From: Fodinicola feengrottensis
GTDB lineage: Bacteria; Actinomycetota; Actinomycetes; Mycobacteriales; HKI-0501
Assembly: GCF_010993775.1 (NCBI RefSeq)
Contig: NZ_WOTO01000005.1
Location: forward strand, 62,001 to 126,000
DNA length: 64,000 bases
Direction: 5' to 3'
The notes under the pieces are model-generated. The model saw nothing but the letters and a program-made list of their open reading frames with translations. It was not told the DNA's origin and made no database searches. Shown here in pieces: positions 19,692 to 29,334 of this stretch. The position numbers were made by a program, and so were the translations under genes. Positions within the stretch are counted from its first letter, which is position 1; each line of letters opens with the position of its first letter.

Positions 19692-20119
19692 TCCGCAGGG
19701 TCGACAGGAACCAGGAGTAGCAACCAATGAGGAGTACGAGACCGGCAATCGCCAGGCCGTGAGCACGGCGAGGATCCGTACGGCGTGGTCCGCTCCGCGG
19801 GAGGTCAGCGCGCCGATCCCGGCGCCTATCGCGGGTACGCCGAAAAAACCACGGCCGCGAGCAACCAGAACTCGTTTCTCGTCGCCGAGTCGCCGCTCGT
19901 GCGGACCTCTTGACCGTACGACCACAGGAGCCACACCGTCGGCGCCAGCAAGGCGATGGCCATCACTGCGAGGACAACACACCCGATGGCTATCCCAACG
20001 GAACGAGGTCCGCTTTGGGTGGGTGCCTTGCTGTCATCATCACTGGGCTCCCGAGTGTCCGCTGCCTCGTCCGTCACGAGTCTTACGATCACGGTCCACT
20101 TGAGATGGCGCTTGAGCAC
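19681..20119 (-). CDS. Small membrane protein of unknown function, frameshifted
   Basis: About 145 aa with three or four hydrophobic segments: VGIAIGCVVLAVMAIALLAP, NEFWLLAAVVFFGVPAIGA, a middle segment HAVRILAVLTA, and a last helix AIAGLVLLIGCYSWFLSTL. The frame changes at a run of six T near 19847 and again near 19760. The stop at 19681 overlaps the end of the convergent TetR gene by 11 bases. No family recognised. Confidence 0.5.
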
Positions 20120-20141
20120 AACTACTCAACCACTACTTGGT

Positions 20142-20576
20142 TCAGGTGATTTTGCGAGTGGACAGGTCACCGGATCCGGCGGCGATTCCCCAGGTCAGGA
20201 CTCGGGTGGGGCGGATCAGAATCCACGCCGGTTCGAAGGGGAACGGCGCTTCCAGGCGTAGGCCGACTTGTTCGCCACCGTCGAGATGGTTTTGCGCGCG
20301 GCCGCGAATCTCCATCCCGCGCGGTCTCCAAGGATCCACCGTGGCGATGTCGTCGACCAGGAACGACACCTCGGGGTGCAGCGTGGTGTCGCGAAATTTC
20401 TTGCTGTTCGCCATCCTCGACCCGACCACCCCGCCGATGACGATGGCCTCGGCTTCGGGGTCGTAGATCACTCCTACCGGGCGGACCGTCGGTCGGCCGT
20501 CCGCGCCAACAGTGGCCAGCCGGCCCAGCAATTGGCTTTTCATGTACGCGACTTCTTCGTCGGTGAATACGCTCAT
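20142..20576 (-). CDS. PPOX-class F420-dependent oxidoreductase
   Basis: 144 aa, intact split-barrel protein (MSVFTDEEVAYMKSQLLGRL, ATVGADGRPTVRPVGVIYDP, HPEVSFLVDDIATVDPWRPR, ending PTRVLTWGI). The family uses F420 or flavin; the substrate is not visible. Divergent from the XRE/MmyB regulator at 20670, which commonly controls such reductases, so the pair may form a small redox unit (inference). Confidence 0.8.
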   Translation of the reverse strand: MSVFTDEEVAYMKSQLLGRLATVGADGRPTVRPVGVIYDPEAEAIVIGGVVGSRMANSKKFRDTTLHPEVSFLVDDIATVDPWRPRGMEIRGRAQNHLDGGEQVGLRLEAPFPFEPAWILIRPTRVLTWGIAAGSGDLSTRKIT

Positions 20577-20669
20577 GCCTTCGAGCCTGCCGATTCCGGC
20601 CGCCCGGAGGGAGGCCGCGCTGAGACTGGCCCTGCCAAGGTCACCATGGTCGACCCTAGAGTTTCGGTC

Positions 20670-21496
20670 ATGGCGGAAAACGAAGTGGGGGCGCGTTTCT
20701 TCGCTCCCGGCGAGAGCTGGTCACGCCGGCCGAGGTGGGCTTGCCAGCCGGCCCGCGCCGTCGCACCCCTGGCCTACGCCGCGCTGAGCTGGCCACCCTC
20801 GCCGGCGTGAGCGTGGAATACCTGATCCGGCTGGAACAGGGCCGCGACCGGCATCCGTCCAGCGAGATCGTGACTGCGCTCGCCAACGCCCTGAATCTGT
20901 CTTACGACGAGCGGGTCCACCTGCACCGGTTGGTCAAAGGCACCTCTTGTCAGGCCACGGAACCGCGGTCGTGGGAAATCCGCCCGACCGTAGGAGCGCT
21001 GCTCGACCGGCTTGATCCGAGCCCGGCGGTGGTGGTCAGTCGAGTCGGCGACCTAGTCGCTGCCAACTCCAGCTATCGCCGCTGGCCCGGCCGCTCGGGC
21101 TGTTGGACGCCGACCAACCCAACCTCACCCGCTTCGTTTTCGCCGACCCGCGAGCAAAAACCGCGTACCCCGACTGGAATCAGGTCGCTGACGAGCGGGC
21201 GGCCGACCTGCGAGCGGCGACAGCTCTGGGTGACCCGCATGCCGCCTTCCTCGGCGAGGAGTTGGCGGTCATTGTCGGCACGCCATTCAGCAGCCGGTAC
21301 GACAACGCTGCCAGCCTGCCCGAACGTGTCGGCGTCGAAACGATGGACACATCCGCTGGCGGGCGAATTGGTGTTGGCGTACGAAAGCCTGGAATTGCCG
21401 CATTCCGACGAGCAACGCCTGGTTGCCTATCTGGCCGCCGACGACGCCACTTCGGTGGCGCTCGAATCGCTCAGTCGTACGGCCCTGACGAACTAA
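20670..21496 (+). CDS. XRE-type regulator with MmyB-like ligand-binding domain, frameshifted
   Basis: About 275 aa. The N-terminal HTH is spread over two frames: MAENEVGA, then after a shift near 20695 the frame containing LPAGPRRRTPGLRRAELATL and AGVSVEYLIRLEQGRDRHPS. The C-terminal MmyB-like domain (VVSRVGDLVAANSSYR, FVFADPRAKTAYPDWNQVA, GTPFSSRYDN, LVLAYESLELPHSDEQRLVA) crosses further shifts near 21095 and 21345. These regulators bind a small ligand, often fatty-acid-like. Its stop overlaps that of the convergent flavoprotein gene. Confidence 0.7.
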
Positions 21497-23048
21497 ACGC
21501 AGGCCGCGGTGCCGGCGATCCAGCCCCAGGCCAGGGCTGAGCCGATGGTCGCGCCGGGGGAGATGATCGCCGGTCCGATGACCGCGGCCATCGCGTTGCC
21601 GGCAGCGAAAAGTCCGGGAATGGGCTGGCCGTTCCAGCGCAGCACGCGGGCGTCGGTGTCGGTACGCAGACCGCCTTTGGTGCCGACGAGACCGGGAAGG
21701 ACCGGCAGCGCGCAAAAAGGTGGTTCCGCGATGGTGCCCCCAGGTTGGGATGTGGTGCCGCCCGATCGCCCCAATAGTGGTCGTACGCGGCGATTCCCCG
21801 GCCGAAGTCGGGATCGTCGCCTTTTCGGCGTGGGCGTTGAAGGACTGTACGGTCGCGGCCAGCTGGGCCGAATCGATGCCGGTTTTCGCGGCGAGGTCGG
21901 CGAGAGTCGGCGCCTGGATGACGTGGGACGGGAGCGGCTGGCGGGAGCGGCGCCGGCGAAGGCGTAGCGAGCCCGAAACTGGGCGTCGGCGATGGCCCAC
22001 GCGGGGGTGTTGCGGGGGAGCCCGGTGCCTGGGTCCGTTTCGGCGAAGGCGAGCGCCGCGTTGTGGCTGGATTCGTTGACGAAACGGCGGCCTGCGGCGT
22101 TGACCCAGATGACGTGCGGGAGCATCCGCTCGGAGAGCATCAGCACTGGGCGCGCGGTGCCGTCCGGCCAGGTGGTCGGTCCGGCGCTGGCGGGCCAGGA
22201 CCAGCTCTCCGAGACGAAGTCCACGGCTGCGCCGTCAGCCAACCGCAGTGCGTCGCCGCGGTTGACCGGCGGCGACAGGGGCTGGTCGTACGGGCCGTCC
22301 AGCAGTCGTTCGCGCAGCTCAGCATCGTGTTCGAAGCCGCCGCCGGGGCGAGCACGACGGCGGGCGCTGGAAACTCGCGATCTCCCACCCGTACGCCGCC
22401 TTCGGGCAGCAGGCCGGTGACGCGATGGTCGCGCAGCAACTCGACGCCGGCTTCTCGGCAGCCGTGCAACAGGCCGGCGACCAGGCCCTGGCCGAGCGTC
22501 ACCTGACCGGCCGCCTGCCGGCGTTTCATCACCGCGAAGGGTGGCGTGCCGCCGGCCATCAGGCCGAACTCCATGATCTCCGCGTTGGTGAGTACGGGCT
22601 GGAAGAACGGCGGCGGCCAGAACAAGTCGTCCGGGTCGCCGAGATCACCCAGACTGACCGGCTCGACCTCCAGATTGCGCCCGCCCGCCCCCGGCCGCCG
22701 GGAGCCTCCGCGAACGAGTCCGGCGCGTCCATCGGTGTGAAGCGGATGGGGGTGTGCCGCTCCAGGAACCGGACCATCAGCGGCGCCGCTCGTACGAACG
22801 CGGCCGCCATCGCCGGCGACCGCCCCTGCGTACGGCCGAGCACGTATGTCAGTGCGTCCTCGGGGTTGTCGGCCGTGTGGTGGTTGCCGGGCGCCCACAC
22901 CTGCCCGCCCGAGACCGCGGTCGCGCCGCCCCCACTTCGGGCTGCCCTCCAGCACGGTCACCGCCGCGCCGGCCACCGCCGCGGCGAGCGCCGCGCAAAG
23001 GCCGGCCGCGCCGGAACCAACAACAACGACAGAGGTCTTTTCGAACAT
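21493..23048 (-). CDS. FAD-dependent KstD-like dehydrogenase, several frameshifts
   Basis: About 515 aa. The N-terminal FAD motif is SVVVVGSGAAGLCAALAAAV; the C-terminal block IPGLFAAGNAMAAVIGPAII followed by SPGATIGSALAWGWIAG is the second FAD contact of the 3-ketosteroid delta-1-dehydrogenase / fumarate-reductase-like group. The middle (VLGRTQGRSPAMAAAF, FWPPPFFQPVLTNAEIMEFG) also matches this group. Frames change near 22935, 22690, 22320, 21950 and 21720. Substrate unknown; a steroid or other cyclic ketone is possible. A 22-bp palindrome overlaps its start codon. Confidence 0.75.
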
Positions 23049-23058
23049 GTTCGAAAAG
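23037..23058. promoter_or_regulatory. 22-bp perfect palindrome across the flavoprotein start codon
   Basis: CTTTTCGAACA followed directly by its reverse complement. The centre falls between 23047 and 23048, inside the CAT that encodes the start ATG of the leftward flavoprotein gene. It may be an operator blocking initiation, or a hairpin sequestering the start codon in mRNA. The half-sites TCGAAC/GTTCGA are those of actinobacterial SOS boxes, but the spacer is two bases instead of four. Confidence 0.55.
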
Positions 23059-23074
23059 TAGCACGCGAGCCTGT

Positions 23075-23320
23075 CTACACGCCACCCTCGTGCAGGGTCA
23101 TGGCCGGCGCGTCCTCGGACGGCATCAGGATCCACAGCACCGGGTAGATCAGGATCTGGCTGCCCGGGATGAGCAGCAAGATCAGGACGAACAGAAACCG
23201 CGCGGGCCACGGGTCGAGGCCGAAGCGGCGGCCGAGGCCGGCGATGACGCCGCCCAGCAGGCGGCCGTCCCGTGGCCGTACGAGGCCCTGGTTGCGGAAC
23301 GAGCCGTGAATCGTGTCCAT
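23075..23320 (-). CDS. PspC-domain membrane protein
   Basis: 81 aa, intact. The PspC signature is visible: LVRPRDGRLLGGVIAGLGRR then FGLDPWPARFLFVLILLLIP and a second hydrophobic run ILIYPVLWILMP. PspC proteins sense envelope stress or partner with membrane kinases. It lies upstream of and divergent from the phosphoribosyltransferase and the CPBP/kinase operon, which may be functionally related. Confidence 0.85.
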   Translation of the reverse strand: MDTIHGSFRNQGLVRPRDGRLLGGVIAGLGRRFGLDPWPARFLFVLILLLIPGSQILIYPVLWILMPSEDAPAMTLHEGGV

Positions 23321-23460
23321 GACGGATCAACCCTCTCGATGTCTTATGACCTTGCAATAAAGCATCGGTCGCGGGCAGGTGGGTTGGCATCGGGTACGAC
23401 CCTGATCTGTCCCGGATGTTCGGTGGCACTCAGAATCAGGGGAGACTCACTAGGGGGAGC

Positions 23461-23932
23461 GGTGCCGGACGAGCGCGAAGTGTTGACGTGGGACCTGTTC
23501 GGGCGGGCGAGCAGGCGGTTGGCCGAGATGGTGGCCGCGGACGGGTTCCGGCCGGACCTGATCCTGGCGATCACCCGGGGTGGGCTGTTCCCGGCCGGGG
23601 CGCTGGGCTACGCGCTCAGTGTCAAGAACCTGCACACCATGAACGTCGAGTTCTACACCGGCGTCGACCAGCACCTGGAGATGCCGGTGGTGTTGCCGCC
23701 GGTGCCGCAGGTCGTGGACCTGACCGGCGCGCGCGTACTGATCGCCGACGACGTGGCGGACACCGGAGAGACCCTCCGGCTGGTACGCGACTTCTGCGCG
23801 GACCACGTTGCCGAGGCCCGCTGCGCGGTGCTCTACGAGAAGCCGCGGTCGCTGGTGAAATGCGAGTACGTCTGGCGCAGCACCGACCGGTGGATCGACT
23901 TTCCCTGGTCCACCGAGCCTGCCGTGGTGTAG
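23461..23932 (+). CDS. Phosphoribosyltransferase
   Basis: 156 aa, intact. GTG 23461 follows AGGGGGAG. The PRPP-binding loop is VLIADDVADTGETLRLV, with an upstream ITRGGLFPAGALGYALSVKN. The arrangement resembles xanthine/guanine-type phosphoribosyltransferases, which salvage purine bases with PRPP; the base specificity is not certain. It is followed after 95 bases by the CPBP operon. Confidence 0.85.
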
Positions 23933-24027
23933 AAAACTCCACCCTGACCGGAGAGTCGCGCGCAGTGTGCGGCGGTCGGCGGTCGGCGACCGTAGGAGGT
24001 AGTGAACCGCCTACTTCGGGAGCAAAA

Positions 24028-24767
24028 GTGACCGCCGTAATGACCCTGCCGAGATCGCGATTCTGGCTCGCCACGGTGATCTTCGTGATCGCCACCTGGC
24101 TGGGCGCCGGAACCCTGCTCGTCCTGCAGCCGTACGTCCACCTGGACCCGGAGCTGCTGATGCTGACGCAGTTCGGTCCCACGATCGGAGTGCTGGCCGC
24201 CATCGGGCTGCTGGCCAAGGACAGCCAGCAAGGCACGAAGAACGCACTCGTACGCGCCGGCGTCGGAGCGGGCATCGTCGTCGCGCTCTTCGGAGTGTGC
24301 GCGGCGGCGCTGGCGCTGGCCGGGCAGCCGCTGCACTGGCCATCCCGGAGCAGTTCTGGCTGATCGCGCCGCTGCAACTCATCGGCGCCTGCGGCGAGGA
24401 GCTGGGCTGGCGGACGTTCCTGCAGCGCCACCTACAGACCCGCTTCTCGATGATCGTCTCGGCGGTGATCGTCGGCGTCCTATGGAGCACCTGGCACATC
24501 CAGTACTACGCCTTCGGCCCTGCGTTCTTCCTGAGTTTCGTGACGATGAGCGTCGCGGTGTCGCTGATCATGGCGGTGCTCGTACGCGGCACCAGCCGGC
24601 GCGGATCGCTGCTGGTCGCCGGCGTGTTCCACTGGCTGCTTAATCTGGGCATCCTGATCCTGCTCAACTTCGAACAAGGTGGACTGCGAAACATGCTCAT
24701 CCTCGCCGCGTCCAGCGTCGTCATCGCGGCGGTCGTCGTCGGTGGGAATCGTCAGGTGACCCGATGA
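24028..24767 (+). CDS. CPBP-family intramembrane metalloprotease, frameshifted
   Basis: About 246 aa with about six helices. The CPBP/Rce1 motifs are present: GEELGWRTFLQRHLQ (EE-x3-R), WSTWHIQYY (first histidine motif) and AGVFHWLLNLGIL (second histidine). The N-terminal half (FWLATVIFVIATWLGAGTLL) is in another frame; the change is near 24342 (GQPLHW then AIPEQFWLIAPLQ). It overlaps the histidine kinase start by four bases, so protease and kinase are co-translated, suggesting a membrane-signal role. Confidence 0.8.
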
Positions 24768-26019
24768 ACCTCAAGGCCAGGCTTCTCGTGCTGCCCCGTG
24801 GTCTGCTGTTGCTCGGTCTCGCGCTGGCCGAAGGTGCGGTTGCTGTGCTGGTGATGGCCGCCGGCTGTCTGCTCGCCATCGGCGTCGGCCTCTACCTGCT
24901 GCCGCCGGCCGTGTCCGCGCTGCGGGCGGTGGCCAACACAGCGAGGCGTACGGCCAGCTGGAGCGGCGTCGACATTCCGGCGCCGTACGGGCCGCTCCCG
25001 GACGGTCTGGTGAAGCGCAATGTGGCTCTGCTCAAGGACAGCGCGACCTGGCGGGACCTGACCTGGGCCACCGTTGACTGGGTGGTCGGAACGTGGATGG
25101 CGACCTTGCCGCTGGCGTTCGTACTCTTCGGCGCCTTCGGAGCGTTCGTTCAGCCATTCGTGTGGCGGGCCATCGGCGCGGACGGCGGCAGCAACATCTA
25201 CGGCGTCATCCAGGTGAACTCGACAGCGACCGCGCTGGCCTGCGTGCCGATTGGGTTGGTCATGATCGTGATCGGTCTGCTGATTGGCCCACGGATGTTG
25301 CGGTTGCGGGCGCGCTGGACAGCGGTGCTGCTGGCTCCGTCGCGTACCGCGGAGTTGGAACAGCGGGTGGACACGCTCGCTGGTACGCGCGCGCCGACGC
25401 CACCGACGCGCAGGCAGCTGAGCTGCGCCGGATCGAGCGCGACCTGCACGACGGCGCGCAGGCTCGGCTGGTGGCGATGGGCATGAGCCTGGGCAACGCC
25501 GAGGAAGTGCTGGACAACGATCCGGCGGCGGCTCGCAAGCTGCTGGTCTCGGCTCGGGAAGCCTCTTCGAAGGCGCTGGACGAGCTGCGTGATCTCGTAC
25601 GCGGCATTCACCCGCCGGTGCTCGCCGACCGCGGCCTGGCCGACGCGATCCGGGCGCTCGCGCTGGACTCGGTGATCGACGCCGAGGTCACCGCGACCCT
25701 GCCCGGTCGGCCCGCGCCGCCAGTCGAGTCGGCCGCCTACTTCGCGGTCTCCGAGCTGCTCACCAACGCCGCCAAGCACAGTGGGGCGACCCGGATCGAC
25801 GTGTCCCTCGACCATCAGGACAGCGTCCTGACCTGCACGGTCACCGACAATGGCCGGGGCGGCGCGGACCCGTCGGCTGGCACCGGCCTGCGCGGCCTGC
25901 AGCGCCGACTGGCCGCTTTCGACGGCACCGTCACGGTCCACTCGCCGACCGGCGGCCCGACTCAAGTCAGCTTGGAGATCCCGTGCGTGTTGTCCTTGCC
26001 GAAGACCTCTTCCTCCTGA
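24764..26019 (+). CDS. NarL-type sensor histidine kinase, frameshifted
   Basis: About 418 aa. Four transmembrane segments in the first 200 residues, then after a shift near 25390 the HisKA_3 phospho-acceptor region (ELRRIERDLHDGAQARLVAM, His in the IERDLHDG block) and an HATPase domain (SELLTNAAKHSGATRIDVSL, VTDNGRGGADPSAGTGLRGL). It should phosphorylate the response regulator whose GTG start lies within its last 37 bases. Homologous in layout to the second kinase at 49775-51095. Confidence 0.85.
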
Positions 26020-26627
26020 GGGACGGTCTCGTTCGTACGCTCACCGAACACGGCTTCACCGTGGTGGCGGCGGTCGACAACGGCCCTTCGCTGCGCAAGG
26101 CGCTGGCTGAGCAGGACGCCGACGTGGCGGTGGTGGACGTAAGGCTGCCGCCTTCGTTCACCGACGAGGGCCTGCAGGCCGCGATCGAGGCCCGCAAACG
26201 TCGGCCCGGCTTCCCGATTTTGGTGCTGTCACAGTATGTCGAGCAGTTGTACGCGCGCGAGCTGCTCGCCGACGGGACCGGCGCGATCGGCTATCTGCTC
26301 AAGGACCGGGTCTCCAACACCGCGCAGTTCGTCGAGGCCGTGACCACGGTGGCCGAAGGAGGGACCGTGATGGATCCCCAGGTAGTGGCGAAACTTCTGA
26401 CGCGGGGCGAGGCCCGCGGCCGGACCAGCACGTTGACCGCCCGCGAGATCGAGGTGCTGGAACACATGGCCCAGGGCCGGTCCAACAACGCGATCGGCGA
26501 GAAGCTGTCCATCTCGGCCAGCGCGGTCACTAAGCACATCGCCAGCATCTTCGGCAAACTCGACCTGCCTGCCTCCGACGACGACAACCGCCGGGTTCTC
26601 GCGGTTTTGGCTTACCTGAACAAATAA
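25983..26627 (+). CDS. NarL/FixJ-type response regulator
   Basis: 214 aa, intact. Receiver domain with acidic residues in VVLAEDLFLLRDGLV, the phospho-acceptor aspartate in DVAVVDVRLPPSFTDEG, Thr/Ser in ILVLSQYVEQLYA and Lys in GYLLKDRVSNTAQF. The LuxR-type HTH is at about 150-210 (TLTAREIEVLEHMAQGRSNN, AIGEKLSISASAVTKHIASI). Overlaps the kinase by 37 bases. Its targets probably include the upstream membrane genes. Confidence 0.9.
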   Translation: MRVVLAEDLFLLRDGLVRTLTEHGFTVVAAVDNGPSLRKALAEQDADVAVVDVRLPPSFTDEGLQAAIEARKRRPGFPILVLSQYVEQLYARELLADGTGAIGYLLKDRVSNTAQFVEAVTTVAEGGTVMDPQVVAKLLTRGEARGRTSTLTAREIEVLEHMAQGRSNNAIGEKLSISASAVTKHIASIFGKLDLPASDDDNRRVLAVLAYLNK

Positions 26628-26628
26628 G

Positions 26629-27030
26629 TCAGGCATTGGTCCAGGAGCGGGTGCACAGCACCAGGCGGTAGGAGTCGGGATCGGCGATGGTGACGCCCCA
26701 GGTGTCCCAATACGGGTTGAGCGACGGGACGACCTTGCCACCGGCTGCGACCAGTCGCTCCACCAGCTCTGGCGGGACTGAGCCATCGAGGTAGATGACC
26801 AGCAGATCCTCTTCGGTCGGCACCGGCGCGACCGGCGCGGCGGGGTCTCGTACCAGCTCCAGATGCCACCCGGCCGCTGGCCAGCCGAGCATGATCAGGT
26901 CGTGCTCCTGGCTCATCCGCAGGATCACACTAAGCCCGAGCCCGTCGACGTAGAACCGCTCGACGGCCGCCAAATCGTTGCTGGGACGGGCAATCCGGAT
27001 GTGCGTGTGCTGGTCGATCACGGGTCGCAT
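26629..27030 (-). CDS. VOC-superfamily (glyoxalase-like) protein
   Basis: 133 aa, intact. Paired beta-alpha-beta-beta-beta modules are recognisable: HIRIARPSNDLAAVERFYVD, GLGLSVILR, HLELVRDP and the C-terminal WGVTIADPDSYRLVLCTRSW. Members include glyoxalases, dioxygenases and resistance proteins; nothing fixes the role here. Its stop is two bases from that of the convergent response regulator. Confidence 0.8.
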   Translation of the reverse strand: MRPVIDQHTHIRIARPSNDLAAVERFYVDGLGLSVILRMSQEHDLIMLGWPAAGWHLELVRDPAAPVAPVPTEEDLLVIYLDGSVPPELVERLVAAGGKVVPSLNPYWDTWGVTIADPDSYRLVLCTRSWTNA

Positions 27031-27077
27031 CCTCTCTCAGACAAAAACAGCGTCATCGAGAGGATGCAACCTCAACC

Positions 27078-28435
27078 TCACTGCAGGTCAAGAGCGACCG
27101 AGCTGCCACGGCGCCGGGCGCCGGCCCGGCGCTCGGCCCGAATGTCGGCCAGGTGGTCCTGGAAGTCGACTTGAATGGTGTGCCGCCGAGAGGTCACATA
27201 ACGCTTGCGCAGTTTGCGCTTGTACGCCTCGATTTCAGCTCGCATCTGGGCCATCGGCGGCAGCGTGGCGGTGCCCAGCAGCAGGTCCGCGATCCAGGCC
27301 GACTGCGCCTCGGCGATCGGCATGGTGGCGCCCAGCGGTTGCACCAGCGACACAAAGAAAAGCCCGGGACAGTCCGGCGAGACCACCCGGTGAAAGAGTG
27401 AGATCTCGTTGTCGGCCGGCGAGATGATTCGCTCGTCCAGAAACGGAAAGCTGATTTTGTAGCCCGTACAGTAGATAACGTCGTCGATCCGCTCGGCGCT
27501 GCCGTCGGTGAAACGGACGGTGTCGCCGTCGAAGCGGTCGATGGTGGGTTTGACCGTGATGTCCCCGTGGCCGAGCCGGGTCAGCAGGTCGTCGGAGATG
27601 GTCGGATGTGCGGCCAGCACTTTGTGGTCCGGGGTGGGCAGCCCATACGAGCTGACCGAGCCGCGTACCAGTCGCAGCATCAGCGCCAACCCGAGCCGCT
27701 GTGTCCACAGTGGACCGTGCGCGAGCGGCGAGGTCGTGAGGTGGTCTGTCGGCATCCCGAAGAGATATTTCGGGACGACGTGGGCGCCGCGGCGGATGGC
27801 CAGGAACGTACGTACGGGGCGGCGGTCCGGGACGACTCGACCGCGAGATCGCAGGCCGAGTTTCCGATGCCCAGCACCAGAACTCGCCGGTCGGCCAGGT
27901 CGTCGGGCGTCTTGTAGTCGTGCGAATGCCGTTGCCGGCCGGTGAAACCGTCCGCTCCCGGGAAAACCGGCCACCGCGGGTCCCAGTGATGGCCGTTCGC
28001 GACCAGCACCGCGCCGTACGTGTCGGTCCGGCGGTCGCCGTCGACGGCTCGTACGTTCACCTCGAAACCGCCACCGGACCGCGGCTCCACCGACTCCACC
28101 GTGGTCTGGAAAGCGATCTTTTCCCTTAACCCGAAGTGATCCACGTAGTTGTCGAAGTAGCCGGCGATCTGTGCGTGGCCAGGATAGGTGGGATAGTCCG
28201 CCGGCATCGGGTAGGCCGCGTACTGCATAAGCTGGCGCGAAGTGTTGATATGCAGCGAACGATAGGCCGAGGACATGCCGTTGTCGTTGAGATAGCGCCA
28301 GTTTCCGCCCACTCGCGACCCGGCTTCGAAGCAGTCGAAGCCGAAGCCGACTCCGCGGGCGTTCAGGACCTGGCAGGACGCGATCCCGGACGACCCCGCG
28401 CCGATGACGCAGGCCCGATCCGTGCGCACAGCCAT
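27078..28435 (-). CDS. Flavin-containing monooxygenase, frameshifted
   Basis: About 450 aa. FAD motif CVIGAGSSGIASCQVL at the N-terminus, the FMO fingerprint FTGRQRHSHDYKTP (F-x-G-x3-H-x3-Y), an NADPH motif VLVLGIGNSACDLAVE, and YCTGYKISFPFLDERI near the C-terminus. The frame changes near 27825, after the NADPH site. Such enzymes hydroxylate N or S atoms or perform Baeyer-Villiger oxidation. ATG 28435 is divergent from a TetR gene, the likely regulator. Confidence 0.85.
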
Positions 28436-28514
28436 CGCGCTCCCCACGTGCGCGGCGACCGGGTTGCCGCGCGCCAGTTGTGACTGTCCATGAGGGTACG
28501 CTAATTCAGCGTGT

Positions 28515-28616
28515 TGACAGCGATCGCGGCTGTCACGCACCATGATCGAATAGTGACGCCCCGACGCGCGCCGGAGCGGGTGTTCGCGGGGAGGCCCGAC
28601 GGAGAGACAAGTCTCT
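28515..28616. promoter_or_regulatory. Two candidate operators between the monooxygenase and TetR
   Basis: The 200-base divergent region contains TGACAGC-N7-GCTGTCA (28515-28535, perfect 7-bp arms) and AGAGAC-AA-GTCTCT (28603-28616, perfect 6-bp arms, 20 bases before the TetR start). Either could be the site of the adjacent TetR protein. Function is inferred. Confidence 0.5.
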
Positions 28617-28636
28617 GAGGGCACGACGGAGGAACA

Positions 28637-29334
28637 GTGCCGACAACGACGTGGGACAACCTGCCCCGCCGAGCGCCGGGAGCGGGTCGTGGTGGCCGCC
28701 ATGCGCGAGTTCGGTCGGTGCGGATATTCCGGTGGCAGCCTGACCGTGGTGGCCCGCGAGGCCGGCGTGGCCAAGGGCTCGCTCTTCCAGTATTTCCCGG
28801 ACAAGCTGGATTTCTTCTCGTATGTCGCGGAGTACACGTCGATTCGGGTGCGCAACCAGATGACCCGATGGCTTGCCGCGCTCGACCCGGAACGGCCGTT
28901 CTTCGAGTTCATGCTGGAGCTCATGCTGGCCTGGATGCGTTACTACGACGAGCATCCGTTGGAGCGCGGGGTCACCGCGGCGACCAACTTGGAGCTCGAC
29001 CCGCAGGTGCGGGTCGCCGTACGGGAGCCGGTGAACCGCATTTATGTGGCCGCGTTGCACCCCTTCGCGGATCGGGCCCGCGAACGCGGCGAGCTGCACC
29101 CGGAGGCGGACCTGGACGCTTTCGTGGCGTTGCTGGTGATCCTGCTGCCGCACTTCGCGCTGGCGCCGCACCTGCCGGGCCTGGACGTGTCGGTCCGGTT
29201 GTACGCGCGTCAGCGACGAAGAGCGGACCGACGCGGCCCGCCGGCTGCTGCTCGGGATTTTCGCCGGTTTCGGGCGGCTGCCCGACGGCAGCGACGTGTG
29301 GACCGCCACCGGGAAGCCGCGTGAGTCGGTCTAA
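28637..29334 (+). CDS. TetR-family regulator, frameshifted twice
   Basis: About 232 aa from GTG 28637 (site GGAGG). The HTH region reads MREFGRCGYSGGSLTVVARE then AGVAKGSLFQYFPDKLDFFS, with a long ligand-binding domain. One extra C in CCCC near 28667 splits the first 12 residues from the rest; a second shift near 29208 leads to the end DEERTDAARRLLLGIFAGFG ... PRESV-stop (29332-29334). Divergent from the flavin monooxygenase, hence its probable regulator. Confidence 0.8.

Noticed and set aside
23037..23058. LexA/SOS box
   Set aside because: Half-sites match but the spacer is two bases, not four, and the downstream gene is not a DNA-repair gene.
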